Shown here in pieces: positions 1 through 7,817 of a DNA stretch of 40,752 nt. The notes under the pieces are model-generated. The model worked only from the letters and a program-made list of their open reading frames with translations, had not been told where the DNA came from and searched no databases. Made by a program: the position numbers and the translations under genes. This DNA comes from a virus. Where the stretch lies: positions 1 through 40,752 of IMG/VR virus record IMGVR_UViG_3300027969_000191. One strand, 5' to 3'. Every line of letters starts with the position of its first letter. The stretch's first letter is position 1.

Positions 1-1390
1 CTGTGCCGTTAGCAAGTGTAAGTCCTGAGTTGTTGATTGTTACATCAGTAGAAACAACTTCTTTGGTTGTTGTATTGTATACAGTAACATTACCACCAGT
101 TGCATTGTTAGCACGAATTGGATCAACATAGAATCCATTATTACCGTCTGTGCTGTCATAGATTGATGTGCCATTTGCTAATTGTAATTTACCTTCTTGA
201 GTAAATTGCCAAGCATATATGCTGGCTGCTCTAATTTCAACATTAGCACCTGCATCAGTAACTCTGACATAGTTATTTTCACCACCAAGGAACAAATCAG
301 CACCAGAAGCATCAATTGTACCGCCAGCTCTCAAGTGAATGTGATTTACTTCAGTTGGATCAATTATAATATAACGGTCATCGTTATTAGTTGTATCAGG
401 ATTTAATTCTAGTAAACCATTAGGGTTGTTAATCTGAGCAGAATTTGCTAATTTTAAATCTCTTTCAAAGAAAACAATATTTCCATTTGCTGTAAAAATA
501 CGGTCTGCATTAGACCAGAATTCTACTTCACCGTCTGCTGGTGAGAACATACCGCTATCGAGGCCACCTTCAGTACCAGAGAATGAATAACCACCTACGT
601 TATTACCTTGTGCGGCTAAAAATTGTTTAGCATATATTGAAGCACCGTTAGCAGCAGTAAAAGCCTCTGCAAGTGTGTTTGCATCAATATCAGGTTCATC
701 ACCAATATTAACATTATCAAACAAGTAATAGTTTGATGTACCTGCGTTGCGAACCAAACCAGTTATAACTGTTCCACCTTCACTTCCGTGTTTTGCGTAG
801 AAACCGATATCAACTACGTCACCTGTTGTATTATTTGCAGCTAATTCAATTAAAGAATCTGTTGTTGCGTAGATTGCTGTATTAACATATGTTGTAGTAC
901 CTTGAACAGTCAAGTTACCAGAAATTTGAACGTCTGTTTGAACATTTTGAACAGTACCAACCATTTCCGTATTTGAACGGAATACTGTATTGTCTACTCC
1001 AAATATTACATTACTTGTATCAGGTGCAATATGAGTTGTAATACCATTGGCACCAAAGAACTTTAATGTGCCGTCCACCAAGGACATAGTATTAGAACCA
1101 TCATTTGAATCTAATGATATTGTGGTAGAAATAGTTTCTGTGTAAACATTGGTGACAGCACCATGTGCATCAACAGTAATTACAGGAATACTTGTTGAAC
1201 CACCGTAAGTACCGGCGTCTAAATTACCAAGGTCAGACCATGCACCAATTTCAAGGGATCCTAGTCCGTCAGGAGTACCGATGAATAATGTGTTAGATGA
1301 ATATGAATATCCCAATTCACCGTTGGCTAGGTACGAAGGTGTATTGGCTTCACCTGAGCGTTTAATGAGAATTTGTGTGTTTGAGGCCAT
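1..1390 (-). CDS. Tail fibre / virion structural protein, 3' end cut off by window edge
   Basis: The reading frame opens at ATG 1388-1390 after the ribosome site AAGGAAA and stays open for 463 codons to the left edge, so the C-terminus is missing. The N-terminus (MASNTQILIKRSGEANTPSY) leads into the pattern NGELGYSYSSNTLFIG, which in aquatic T4-like phages marks the virion-attachment end of fibre proteins. It is followed by an AGTYGGST..PVITVDAHG motif near residue 60, also present in the S74 fibre at 2396-3505, and by a beta-rich body. A segment reading TTDSLIELAANNTTGDVVDIGFYAKHG lies around residues 175-205 and is a common fibre-shaft motif. It is the last gene visible in the late minus-strand block. 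Function as a host-recognition fibre is inferred from family and position; the receptor-binding tip lies outside the window. Confidence 0.8.
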   Translation of the reverse strand, partial: MASNTQILIKRSGEANTPSYLANGELGYSYSSNTLFIGTPDGLGSLEIGAWSDLGNLDAGTYGGSTSIPVITVDAHGAVTNVYTETISTTISLDSNDGSNTMSLVDGTLKFFGANGITTHIAPDTSNVIFGVDNTVFRSNTEMVGTVQNVQTDVQISGNLTVQGTTTYVNTAIYATTDSLIELAANNTTGDVVDIGFYAKHGSEGGTVITGLVRNAGTSNYYLFDNVNIGDEPDIDANTLAEAFTAANGASIYAKQFLAAQGNNVGGYSFSGTEGGLDSGMFSPADGEVEFWSNADRIFTANGNIVFFERDLKLANSAQINNPNGLLELNPDTTNNDDRYIIIDPTEVNHIHLRAGGTIDASGADLFLGGENNYVRVTDAGANVEIRAASIYAWQFTQEGKLQLANGTSIYDSTDGNNGFYVDPIRANNATGGNVTVYNTTTKEVVSTDVTINNSGLTLANGT

Positions 1391-1433
1391 CTTGTCAGTT
1401 TCCTTGTTATTATTATTGGTTGGTACTGTTATC

Positions 1434-1446
1434 TTCTATTTATTAA
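1434..1446 (-). promoter_or_regulatory. Late-promoter-like element TTAATAAATAGAA
   Basis: Read on the minus strand this is TTAATAAATAGAA, about 45 bases upstream of the fibre gene starting at 1390 and overlapping the stop codon of the preceding small gene. The identical 13-mer occurs just before gp25 (20902-20914). Its core resembles the T4-family late promoter TATAAATA. The genome is AT-rich, so an isolated ATAAATA means little; the exact 13-base match at two gene starts is the argument. Confidence 0.4.
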
Positions 1447-1712
1447 AACCCGCCACCGTCAATTAAATCTAATATTAAGTTTGCGGAACCACTTTCATCT
1501 CTAAAAACTAAAGTATTTGATGTATTTTCTCTAGTTGCATTATCTACAATCTTAACATAATATTCCCCGCCAATTTTAATGACATTATTGGTGGTATTTC
1601 CAATAAACATTGTATTGGATTTAAAGGAATAGGCAATTTCACCATCAACTAATGATTGTGGTGTATTATTCGCATAAGAGCGAAGTATTTGTATGACTGT
1701 ATTAGAAGCCAT
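1443..1712 (-). CDS. Small fibre-N-terminus paralogue (89 aa), probable virion protein
   Basis: This 89-residue protein begins MASNTVIQILRSYANNTPQS and continues with DGEIAYSFKSNTMFIGNT. It aligns position by position with the first ~40 residues of the large fibre encoded next door at 1-1390. It therefore looks like a stand-alone copy of the fibre attachment domain with a short, different tail (residues ~45-89, ending DLIDGGGF). The ribosome site is AAGGATT. It could be a decoration or adaptor protein, or the remnant of a duplicated fibre whose shaft was lost. It lies between two other small structural genes in one tightly packed minus-strand run. Exact role unknown. Confidence 0.7.
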   Translation of the reverse strand: MASNTVIQILRSYANNTPQSLVDGEIAYSFKSNTMFIGNTTNNVIKIGGEYYVKIVDNATRENTSNTLVFRDESGSANLILDLIDGGGF

Positions 1713-1713
1713 T

Positions 1714-1938
1714 TTAGAAGAATCCTTGGTCTAATGATGGAACTAATGCGCTGACTGATTCCACAATAAAACTATTTGTATTAGCCTGATAGACGATAAC
1801 ATCACCATCATTTTTATTAGCTAAACTTAAATCGGTGGCACTCTTTAGTGTTCTTCCACCATAAGCAAGTGTATTAACTCTTGGGTTGATTGTTGGCCCA
1901 ATTTGAACATTTACTGTTCCTATGACTTGACCTGGCAT
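1714..1938 (-). CDS. Small conserved fibre-module protein (74 aa)
   Basis: A 74-residue protein with the pattern IGTVNVQIG, NPRVNTLAYGGRTLKSATDLSLA and NDGDVIVYQANTNSFIVESV. I recognise this as a short conserved structural protein that accompanies fibre genes in aquatic T4-like phages, but no specific biochemical role is known to me. It is beta-rich with no membrane segment. It starts 2 bases after the stop of the upstream gene (1941-2279) and ends 1 base before the start of the 89-residue gene, so the three small genes are almost certainly co-translated. Confidence 0.7.
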   Translation of the reverse strand: MPGQVIGTVNVQIGPTINPRVNTLAYGGRTLKSATDLSLANKNDGDVIVYQANTNSFIVESVSALVPSLDQGFF

Positions 1939-1940
1939 AT

Positions 1941-2279
1941 TTACCTCGTTACTCTAGGAGATACATCAATAATACCTTCTAAAATTCTTACGGTACTTGA
2001 ATGAATATCATCAACAATAATCGTATCATATACATAACGACCTGGTTTAATTACTGCCGTGTTGGCAGCATCAATTTGCATCGTAATTACACCAGTAGTT
2101 ACATCAATTGAAGTTGAAAAAGTTGCAGCTGCATTTGCGGAATAATAAGATTTACGGAGTTGGCTATACGCTGTGTAACCAGTTAAATCATAAATTTCTT
2201 GGTAGACATCATCAATTAGAACAGAAGCTGAGAAATCACTTCCTGCTTCTAGATAAAGATTTTGATAGGCTGCCGGCAT
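1941..2279 (-). CDS. Small beta-sandwich-like virion protein (112 aa)
   Basis: The 112-residue product shows LYLEAGSDFSASVLIDD, then DLTGYTAYSQLRKSYYS, then a C-terminal IKPGRYVYDTIIVDD..VRILEGIIDVSP. This layout, with a DLTGYTA..Q.R core and PGRYVYD, is typical of small immunoglobulin-like structural proteins found near fibre and baseplate genes of marine phages. The start is supported by AGAGGAT 5-6 bases upstream. It opens the cluster of three small genes after a 116-base intergenic gap that carries a possible late promoter. Probably a fibre or baseplate accessory; the precise function is not known. Confidence 0.7.
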   Translation of the reverse strand: MPAAYQNLYLEAGSDFSASVLIDDVYQEIYDLTGYTAYSQLRKSYYSANAAATFSTSIDVTTGVITMQIDAANTAVIKPGRYVYDTIIVDDIHSSTVRILEGIIDVSPRVTR

Positions 2280-2308
2280 TGTATCCTCTTAAATAAGCCA
2301 TTAATACC

Positions 2309-2319
2309 TATATTTAGTA
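2309..2319 (-). promoter_or_regulatory. Possible late promoter TACTAAATATA
   Basis: In the 116-base gap between the S74 fibre stop and the 112-residue gene, the minus strand reads TACTAAATATA about 30 bases before the start codon. The same 11-mer occurs upstream of the fibre gene at 38989-39987 (40017-40027). It could be a variant late promoter. Evidence is limited to the shared sequence and position. Confidence 0.3.
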
Positions 2320-2395
2320 AGGAGTAAAATCACTTTTTTGGTATTTGAAACTGTCGCAAAAAATTTTAGGGCCGGAACTCAAAAATATGAAATTT

Positions 2396-3505
2396 TTATC
2401 TTTTTTTCAATTCATCAACTTCAGATTTTAATTCTTTGATGGCTTCTATTAATAATGGTATTAATTTTTCATAATGAACAGTTAAATATTGATTATCAAT
2501 TGGTGCAGGTACAACAACTTCAGGTAAAACTTTTTGTACCTGTTGTGCAGAAACTCCAACTTCTTTTTTTACAGTATAACCTAAATCTTGTGCAGTTTGA
2601 TTGGCTTCATAGTAAAAACCAGTTAAGGTTACTAATTTATCTAATGCATTTTCAATATTACCAAGTTTTGTTTTTAATCTATCATCAGAATAGTATGCTG
2701 TAATAGCATTTGTTGCTAAAATTTCACCAGTTGTTGCTGAAGCAGCTGTTCCAACACCAAGTGATGTAAACTGTGGTGTACCTGTTGTTCCTAATCTTGC
2801 CGATGCTAATGTACCTGAAGTAATATTATCAGCATTAGTAGTATTGGTAGTTGCAGAAGCAGCTAATCCTGTAATTAGACTAGATGGTATAGAACCAACA
2901 GTTAAAGTTCCAATTCCTGTTATACCTGTGTATGAACCTGATATTCTGGCAGAAGGTAGTGTACCTGAACTAATGTTGGATGCACTAGTTGTGTCTGTGG
3001 TAGCTGATGTTGCTAAGCCTGTGATTAAACTTGTTGGTATAGAACCAACAGTTAAAGTTCCAATTCCTGTTATACCTGTATAAGAACCAGATAAACGACC
3101 ACCAGGTAAAGTACCTCCTGAAATATTTCCTGCTTGAGTAGTATCAGTAGTTGCTGATGAAGCTAATCCTGTAATTAAACTTGTTGGCACAGAACCTACT
3201 GTTAAAGTTCCAATTCCTGTTATACCTGTATATGAACCTGATAAACGACCAGAAGGTAAAGTGCCTGAAGAAATATTGGCAGCACTTGTTGTATCAGTAG
3301 TTGCTGATGTGGCTAATCCAGTAATACTTGTAGATGCAAATGTTCCTGTAACTTGTGTGGATGCAATACTTGGAGTTGCATTAGCAGCATAAGTGACTCT
3401 ACCTTGTGCATCTACTGTAACAACAGAATGTTGAGTTGTGCCTCCATAAGTACCTGCCGATACTGCGGTATTTGCTAATACAAACGAAGATACTCTTGTA
3501 CTCAT
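2396..3505 (-). CDS. Tail fibre with C-terminal S74 self-cleaving chaperone domain
   Basis: 369 residues. Residues ~15-45 carry the AGTYGGTT..SVVTVDAQGRVT motif shared with the fibre at the left edge. Residues ~60-245 are about four tandem copies of a 50-residue unit (SLITGLATSATTD...SGTLPSARISGSYTGITGIG). The last ~97 residues form a Peptidase_S74 intramolecular chaperone: AYYSDDRLK places Ser273 and Lys278 at the spacing of the Ser-Lys dyad of endosialidase-type chaperones, and a C-terminal helix (ELKSEVDELKKR) follows. By family knowledge the domain trimerises the fibre and then cuts itself off just before Ser273, leaving a mature fibre of about 272 residues. It starts 16 bases after the upstream collar-fibre stop with ribosome site AAGGAAA. 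Probable receptor-contacting or adaptor fibre. Confidence 0.85.
   Translation of the reverse strand: MSTRVSSFVLANTAVSAGTYGGTTQHSVVTVDAQGRVTYAANATPSIASTQVTGTFASTSITGLATSATTDTTSAANISSGTLPSGRLSGSYTGITGIGTLTVGSVPTSLITGLASSATTDTTQAGNISGGTLPGGRLSGSYTGITGIGTLTVGSIPTSLITGLATSATTDTTSASNISSGTLPSARISGSYTGITGIGTLTVGSIPSSLITGLAASATTNTTNADNITSGTLASARLGTTGTPQFTSLGVGTAASATTGEILATNAITAYYSDDRLKTKLGNIENALDKLVTLTGFYYEANQTAQDLGYTVKKEVGVSAQQVQKVLPEVVVPAPIDNQYLTVHYEKLIPLLIEAIKELKSEVDELKKR
2770..3328 (-). repeat. 150-bp in-frame repeats in S74 fibre (about 4 copies)
   Basis: About four tandem 50-codon units with core TGLATSATTDTT and SGSYTGITGIGTL; the fourth diverges after SGTLASARLG. The same unit recurs in the neighbouring 1358-residue protein (4085-4630). 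This is coding repetition in a fibre shaft. Confidence 0.9.
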
Positions 3506-3520
3506 TTATTATTTCCTTAA

Positions 3521-6500
3521 TTAAGCCGTTCTGTTCCACATATAAACTACGATGTACGGTGGTAAGTTTGCGTTTGTTCCTGATTCACCATTTGATGCAG
3601 TATTACCATTGACTGTATGTGTATGGTCTACATCACCACCACCTGTAGCTCCAGAAAAATCATGTGTGTGAGCAGAACTAGTACCAGCAGTTCGGTCAGA
3701 TGCTTGTATGTATGGTGAAAAAGCACCTCCCTCATTTTGGTAACCAGTCGTATAATTACCCCCTGTCGGATCGCTTACATTACCAATTAAATAATTACCA
3801 GTAAATGGAGGGCCATGGTGGTGATCCGAATTGTTGTTGCCTGTAGTATTACTATAGTAATGACTATGACCAATACTTTGCCCACTTGTCGTAATAGATA
3901 CTGTATGGTTGTGACTCACGACAATAGCATCAGCAGTACCACCAGTAGCACCAGCAGTAAATCCACCACCATTACCAATTAATACTCGCCCAGCACCAAA
4001 GGCTACCCATGTACCAAAACCAAACAATGTATTTGGATTTGTAGATACAGTTGATATGTATATTGAACCAATAGGATACAGATAAGATATTCGTCCTGCA
4101 GGTAAAGTACCTGAAGTAATATTATCAGCATTAGTAGTATTCGTAGTTGCTGATGTTGCAAGACCTGTAATTAAACTTGTTGGTATAGAACCAGCTGATA
4201 AAGTACCTACTCCAGTAATACCTGTATAAGAACCGGATATTCTAGCAGAAGGTAAAGTACCTGAAGTAATATTAGTTGCACTTGTTGTATCAGTAGTTGC
4301 AGAAGTGGCTAATCCAGTAATTAAACTTGTTGGTATAGAACCAGCACTTAATGTTCCTACTCCAGTTACACCACTATATGTTCCAGTTAAACGAGCATTA
4401 GGTAATGTGCCTGAGGTAATATTACTAGCATTTGTTGCATCTGTTGTTGCTGAAGTTGCTAAGCCTGTGATTAAACTTGTTGGTATAGAACCAGCACTTA
4501 ATGTTCCTACCCCTGTTATGCCTGTATAAGAACCTGATATTCTAGCAGAAGGTAGTGTGCCTGATGAAATGTTGGCAGCATTAGTAGTATCTGTTGTAGC
4601 TGATGTGGCTAATCCAGTTACCTTACTGTTAGCGAGTGCAGTAATCCAACTTGGATTAGAATATGAACCACTAGTAACTACACCGTTTGTTACTGTGCCT
4701 GCATTACCTGTTACACTTGCAGTAAATGTATAACCTGCATTAGCAGTAGCACCAACAAATGCTGTTGTTGCAATTTGTGTATTACTTGTACCTGTTGTAG
4801 GTGTAGGTGAAGTTGTAACACCAGTAAATGCGGCACCAACAAGTGCAGCTTTTCTACTTTCAAGAGAATCAATTGCTAATTGAATAGTGTTTGCAGTACC
4901 TGGAATAGAACCTGTTACAGGACCATAAGCAATGTTATTTGCATAATATGGATTTACATAATAACCATCAACTTCAAATAATATTGAAGTGCCTGTAGGA
5001 GGAGCGGCACTAAATGTAACAATACCTACACCGCCTGTATTACCACTTGTTTCTGTATATTCTCCAAACTGTCTTACACCGTCAATATAGACTCTTACTT
5101 GTGAAGCACCAGGAGTGTACACACCCGTTGAATATGCAAGACCTGAACCATTTCCTGAGTAGGAGGTTCGTGTTGAACTAATTGCAGTACCTGGTGTTGC
5201 ACCACCACCGCCAGTACCACCACCAGCAGCCCAATAGAAACTACCTGGACCACCTGTTGTCAATACATAACCAGCAGTTGTACCTGTTGGTAATAAAGCA
5301 GTTAGAGCAGAACCAGATGATGAAGCACCCGTACCACCTTGTGCGATTGCAAGTGGTGTTGTTAATGAAAGTCCAGCAAATGTTGGACTTGCAGATGTTC
5401 TTAAATCTTGTGGTGTATTAATAGTTAATGTAGAAGTAGAACCAGTTATTGTAATACCATTGGTACTTGAATATGTTATGACACCTGCTGGACTAGTTGG
5501 TGCAGCTGTACCTGTAGTTCCGACAAATGATTGTGATGAACTATTGGCACGGGTAAACGCAGCCGCTGTATAAGTAGCATCGGCATTAACTATACCATCA
5601 ACATACGATTTAAGGTTTGTATTTGCGGTATCTGTGTATGCTTTGGCAGTAACAAGATTAGCAGCAATTTGTGCATTAGTATAAAGAATGTTATTATTGT
5701 TTGCAGTAACTATACTATCTTGTGTTGTTTTAACAGCTGCTGAAGTTGCTACAGAAGTTGAACTTGTTGATGAAACAGAATCACTTAAATATTCATTAGT
5801 TAAAACTCTATAATAAGTTCCTGATAAATTATTAGCAGTTACATCCCAATATTTGTTTGTTTCATTCCAACGAACATAAGCATTTGCTGCTAAACCTGGA
5901 CCAGTAGTTCTATACACACCAAGACCCGGTGTTGCTATTACTGCTGGATTTGGAGTATTAACACTTAAAACAATAGTTGGTGAATTATAAATTGTGTTAC
6001 CATTAATTGTAAAATCACCAGAAACACTTAAATTGGTTGCAGTTATTAATGGTGATTGTATAGATGTATTGGCAACAATATCTTTAGCATAAGCCGAACC
6101 GCCAACCAATAATGTTTGAGTATTAACAGTCGCTGTATTAACTCTTGTATTAGCCTGAGTTATATCCATAAAACCTGTACCACTTACAGATAGAGTAACA
6201 GTATTTACATTTGTGTTGGCTTGTAAAGTAGTAGTATAAGCTGTATTGGTTACAAATGACGTAGAAGTATTTGTTGAAGAATTAGCTTGTAATCTATCAG
6301 TATGGGTTAAACCAGTAACAGATAATGTTCTGGTGTTAGCAGATGTATTTGCTTGTAAAGTATCAGTAGACGTAACACCAGTTACACTCATAGTTCTAGT
6401 GTTAGCAGATGTATTGGCTTGTAAAATGTCGGTAGAAGTTACACCAGTAACAGATAATGTTCTGGTATTGGCTGATGTATTGGCTTGTAAAACATCAGTT

Positions 6501-7597
6501 CTTGTTGTTTGAGTTACAAATAAATTTTCAATATTAGCTGATGTATTAGCTTGTAAAAATCTAGTTAATGTTGTACCGGTTACAGACAAGGTGGCAGTAT
6601 TAACTCTTGTATTGGCCTGAACTATATCTAATGAACCTGTACCAGTTACACTTAATGTAGCAGTATTTGCTGATGTATTAGCTTGTAGAATATCTGCATA
6701 TGATGTACCAGTTACAAATGATGTAGCAGTATTTGTTGAAGTATTTGCTTGTAAAAATCCAGTTGATGTTATACCAGTAACAGATAATGTAGCCGTATTT
6801 GCTGAAGTATTTGCCTGTAATGTATCAGTATGAGTATAACCTGTTACTGATAATGTTCTGGTATTTGCACTTGTATTAGCTTGTAATCTATCAGTATATG
6901 ACACACCACTTACAGATAATGTACCTGTATTTGCATTTGTGTTTGCTTGTAATGTTTTTGTAAATGTCGTATTAACTACAGATGCAGAATCACGAACAAT
7001 TAATGTGTCTGTATTTGAAAGTGTGTTGGCATAGAAATCATATGTTTTTGTTCTATTTGTAACAATAATATCATGGCCAACAGTTATATCACTTTCAGCA
7101 TCCAAATTTTCTTCAATAACAGTTGTATTAGAAATTAATACATTACCTGTTACATTCATACTATCATTAATTGTAGTATGACCTTCTACTGTCAATGTTC
7201 CACCAATAGTTTCAAAACCAGAAACCGCAAGATTTCCGGCAACTGTTGCATTATTAGCAACATATAGACCAGTACCAGGTCCTTGTGCAATTAAAAGACC
7301 ATTAATATTTGCTTGGCCAGTATTAGTTAAACCTAATATATTATTTGAAAAATAAACTTGTGTTTCTACTGTAAAATTACCTGTAATTCTTCCTGTACCA
7401 GCAAGTATTTGACCTTGAACGAAAGCGTTATTTGCAACAGATAAACCTAATGTTGGTTCATCTAGATATAGTGTACCTGTATTTTTATGGTAATTATTAG
7501 CAGCTAAATCATTATTTTCTTGTACTAATGCATTGGTTGTAGTTACCCAATCACCAAAAGTATTTGCGTAATTTAAAATGGAAACTGTATTAGCCAT
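3521..7597 (-). CDS. Long repeat-rich fibre with gp12-like tail-collar C-terminus
   Basis: 1358 residues. The N-terminal ~215 residues are beta-rich with hexapeptide-like GNL..SG..TIGGTLTVEG repeats. Residues ~215-500 hold 13 copies of a 22-residue repeat (LQANTSANTRTLSVTG...). A middle region has the common fibre motif PLAIAQGGTGAS. Four 50-residue units (SLITGLATSATT...) follow. The C-terminal ~170 residues begin YLYPIGSIYIS and contain FGFGTWVAFGAGRVLIG, then five His clusters (SHNHT, GHSHY, DHHHG, AHTHD, DHTHT), and end PPYIVVYMWNRTA. That end is the phage tail-collar fold of short tail fibres such as T4 gp12, whose HxH motifs bind metal ions. The start overlaps the upstream coiled-coil gene by 8 bases; the ribosome site is AGAAGG. 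Probably the short tail fibre equivalent or a host-binding baseplate fibre. Confidence 0.85.
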   Translation of the reverse strand: MANTVSILNYANTFGDWVTTTNALVQENNDLAANNYHKNTGTLYLDEPTLGLSVANNAFVQGQILAGTGRITGNFTVETQVYFSNNILGLTNTGQANINGLLIAQGPGTGLYVANNATVAGNLAVSGFETIGGTLTVEGHTTINDSMNVTGNVLISNTTVIEENLDAESDITVGHDIIVTNRTKTYDFYANTLSNTDTLIVRDSASVVNTTFTKTLQANTNANTGTLSVSGVSYTDRLQANTSANTRTLSVTGYTHTDTLQANTSANTATLSVTGITSTGFLQANTSTNTATSFVTGTSYADILQANTSANTATLSVTGTGSLDIVQANTRVNTATLSVTGTTLTRFLQANTSANIENLFVTQTTRTDVLQANTSANTRTLSVTGVTSTDILQANTSANTRTMSVTGVTSTDTLQANTSANTRTLSVTGLTHTDRLQANSSTNTSTSFVTNTAYTTTLQANTNVNTVTLSVSGTGFMDITQANTRVNTATVNTQTLLVGGSAYAKDIVANTSIQSPLITATNLSVSGDFTINGNTIYNSPTIVLSVNTPNPAVIATPGLGVYRTTGPGLAANAYVRWNETNKYWDVTANNLSGTYYRVLTNEYLSDSVSSTSSTSVATSAAVKTTQDSIVTANNNNILYTNAQIAANLVTAKAYTDTANTNLKSYVDGIVNADATYTAAAFTRANSSSQSFVGTTGTAAPTSPAGVITYSSTNGITITGSTSTLTINTPQDLRTSASPTFAGLSLTTPLAIAQGGTGASSSGSALTALLPTGTTAGYVLTTGGPGSFYWAAGGGTGGGGATPGTAISSTRTSYSGNGSGLAYSTGVYTPGASQVRVYIDGVRQFGEYTETSGNTGGVGIVTFSAAPPTGTSILFEVDGYYVNPYYANNIAYGPVTGSIPGTANTIQLAIDSLESRKAALVGAAFTGVTTSPTPTTGTSNTQIATTAFVGATANAGYTFTASVTGNAGTVTNGVVTSGSYSNPSWITALANSKVTGLATSATTDTTNAANISSGTLPSARISGSYTGITGVGTLSAGSIPTSLITGLATSATTDATNASNITSGTLPNARLTGTYSGVTGVGTLSAGSIPTSLITGLATSATTDTTSATNITSGTLPSARISGSYTGITGVGTLSAGSIPTSLITGLATSATTNTTNADNITSGTLPAGRISYLYPIGSIYISTVSTNPNTLFGFGTWVAFGAGRVLIGNGGGFTAGATGGTADAIVVSHNHTVSITTSGQSIGHSHYYSNTTGNNNSDHHHGPPFTGNYLIGNVSDPTGGNYTTGYQNEGGAFSPYIQASDRTAGTSSAHTHDFSGATGGGDVDHTHTVNGNTASNGESGTNANLPPYIVVYMWNRTA
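4085..4630 (-). repeat. 150-bp in-frame repeats in collar fibre (4 copies)
   Basis: Four 50-codon units with core TGLATSATTD.TNASNITSGTLP and TGVGTLSAGSIPT lie directly before the collar domain. They are the same family as those in the S74 fibre at 2770-3328, but here the linker is GVGTLSAGS rather than GIGTLTVGS. Copies within one gene therefore resemble each other more than copies in the other gene, which points to local homogenisation. Confidence 0.9.
6098..6955 (-). repeat. 66-bp in-frame repeats, 13 copies, in collar fibre
   Basis: Thirteen 22-residue units with core LQANTSANTRTLSVTG. Copies 4-6 (STNTATSFVT; ..TGTGSLDI; VQANTRVNTATL) are echoed by copies 11-13 (STNTSTSFVT; ..SGTGFMDI; TQANTRVNTATV). 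This suggests that a block of seven units duplicated and then diverged. It is a coding repeat with no spacers, so not a CRISPR array. Confidence 0.85.
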
Positions 7598-7814
7598 TTG
7601 AACCTTCTAATAATTTTAACAATAATTGTTTAATCTCGCACATATCACTTCTTATTTCTGCGATTTCTGACTTAACATTATTTAGTTCTTGTTTTTGGTT
7701 GGATAACATACGCCGTTTCATATTGTAATCTTCAAGGCCAGACACATCTTTATTAATGAGAGCCATTGAATGTGTATCACGAACAAGTTTTGTACCTGGT
7801 ATTTGAACTAACAT
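7590..7814 (-). CDS. Small coiled-coil virion-associated protein (74 aa)
   Basis: Residues 1-35 read MLVQIPGTKLVRDTHSMALI, then NKDVSGLEDYNMKRR, a pattern I recognise from short conserved proteins next to baseplate and fibre genes in T4-like aquatic phages. Residues ~38-70 (QKQELNNVKSEIAEIRSDMCEIKQLLLKLL) form a clear heptad coiled coil, suggesting oligomerisation. It begins 3 bases after the stop of the 2101-residue protein and overlaps the start of the collar fibre by 8 bases, so translation is probably coupled. It could be a trimeric adaptor or an assembly helper for the fibre. Function not established. Confidence 0.75.
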   Translation of the reverse strand: MLVQIPGTKLVRDTHSMALINKDVSGLEDYNMKRRMLSNQKQELNNVKSEIAEIRSDMCEIKQLLLKLLEGSNG

Positions 7815-7817
7815 AGA

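Noticed and set aside
2340-2395. AT-rich inverted repeat after the S74 fibre (AAAAAT/ATTTTT)
   Set aside because: Too weak and AT-only to be supported as a terminator.
2844-4529. Plus-strand frames reading VIKLVGIEP..KVPIPV repeats
   Set aside because: Antisense shadows of the 50-residue fibre repeats on the minus strand.
6098-6955. Regular 66-base repeats that could suggest a CRISPR array
   Set aside because: They are contiguous in-frame coding repeats without unique spacers.
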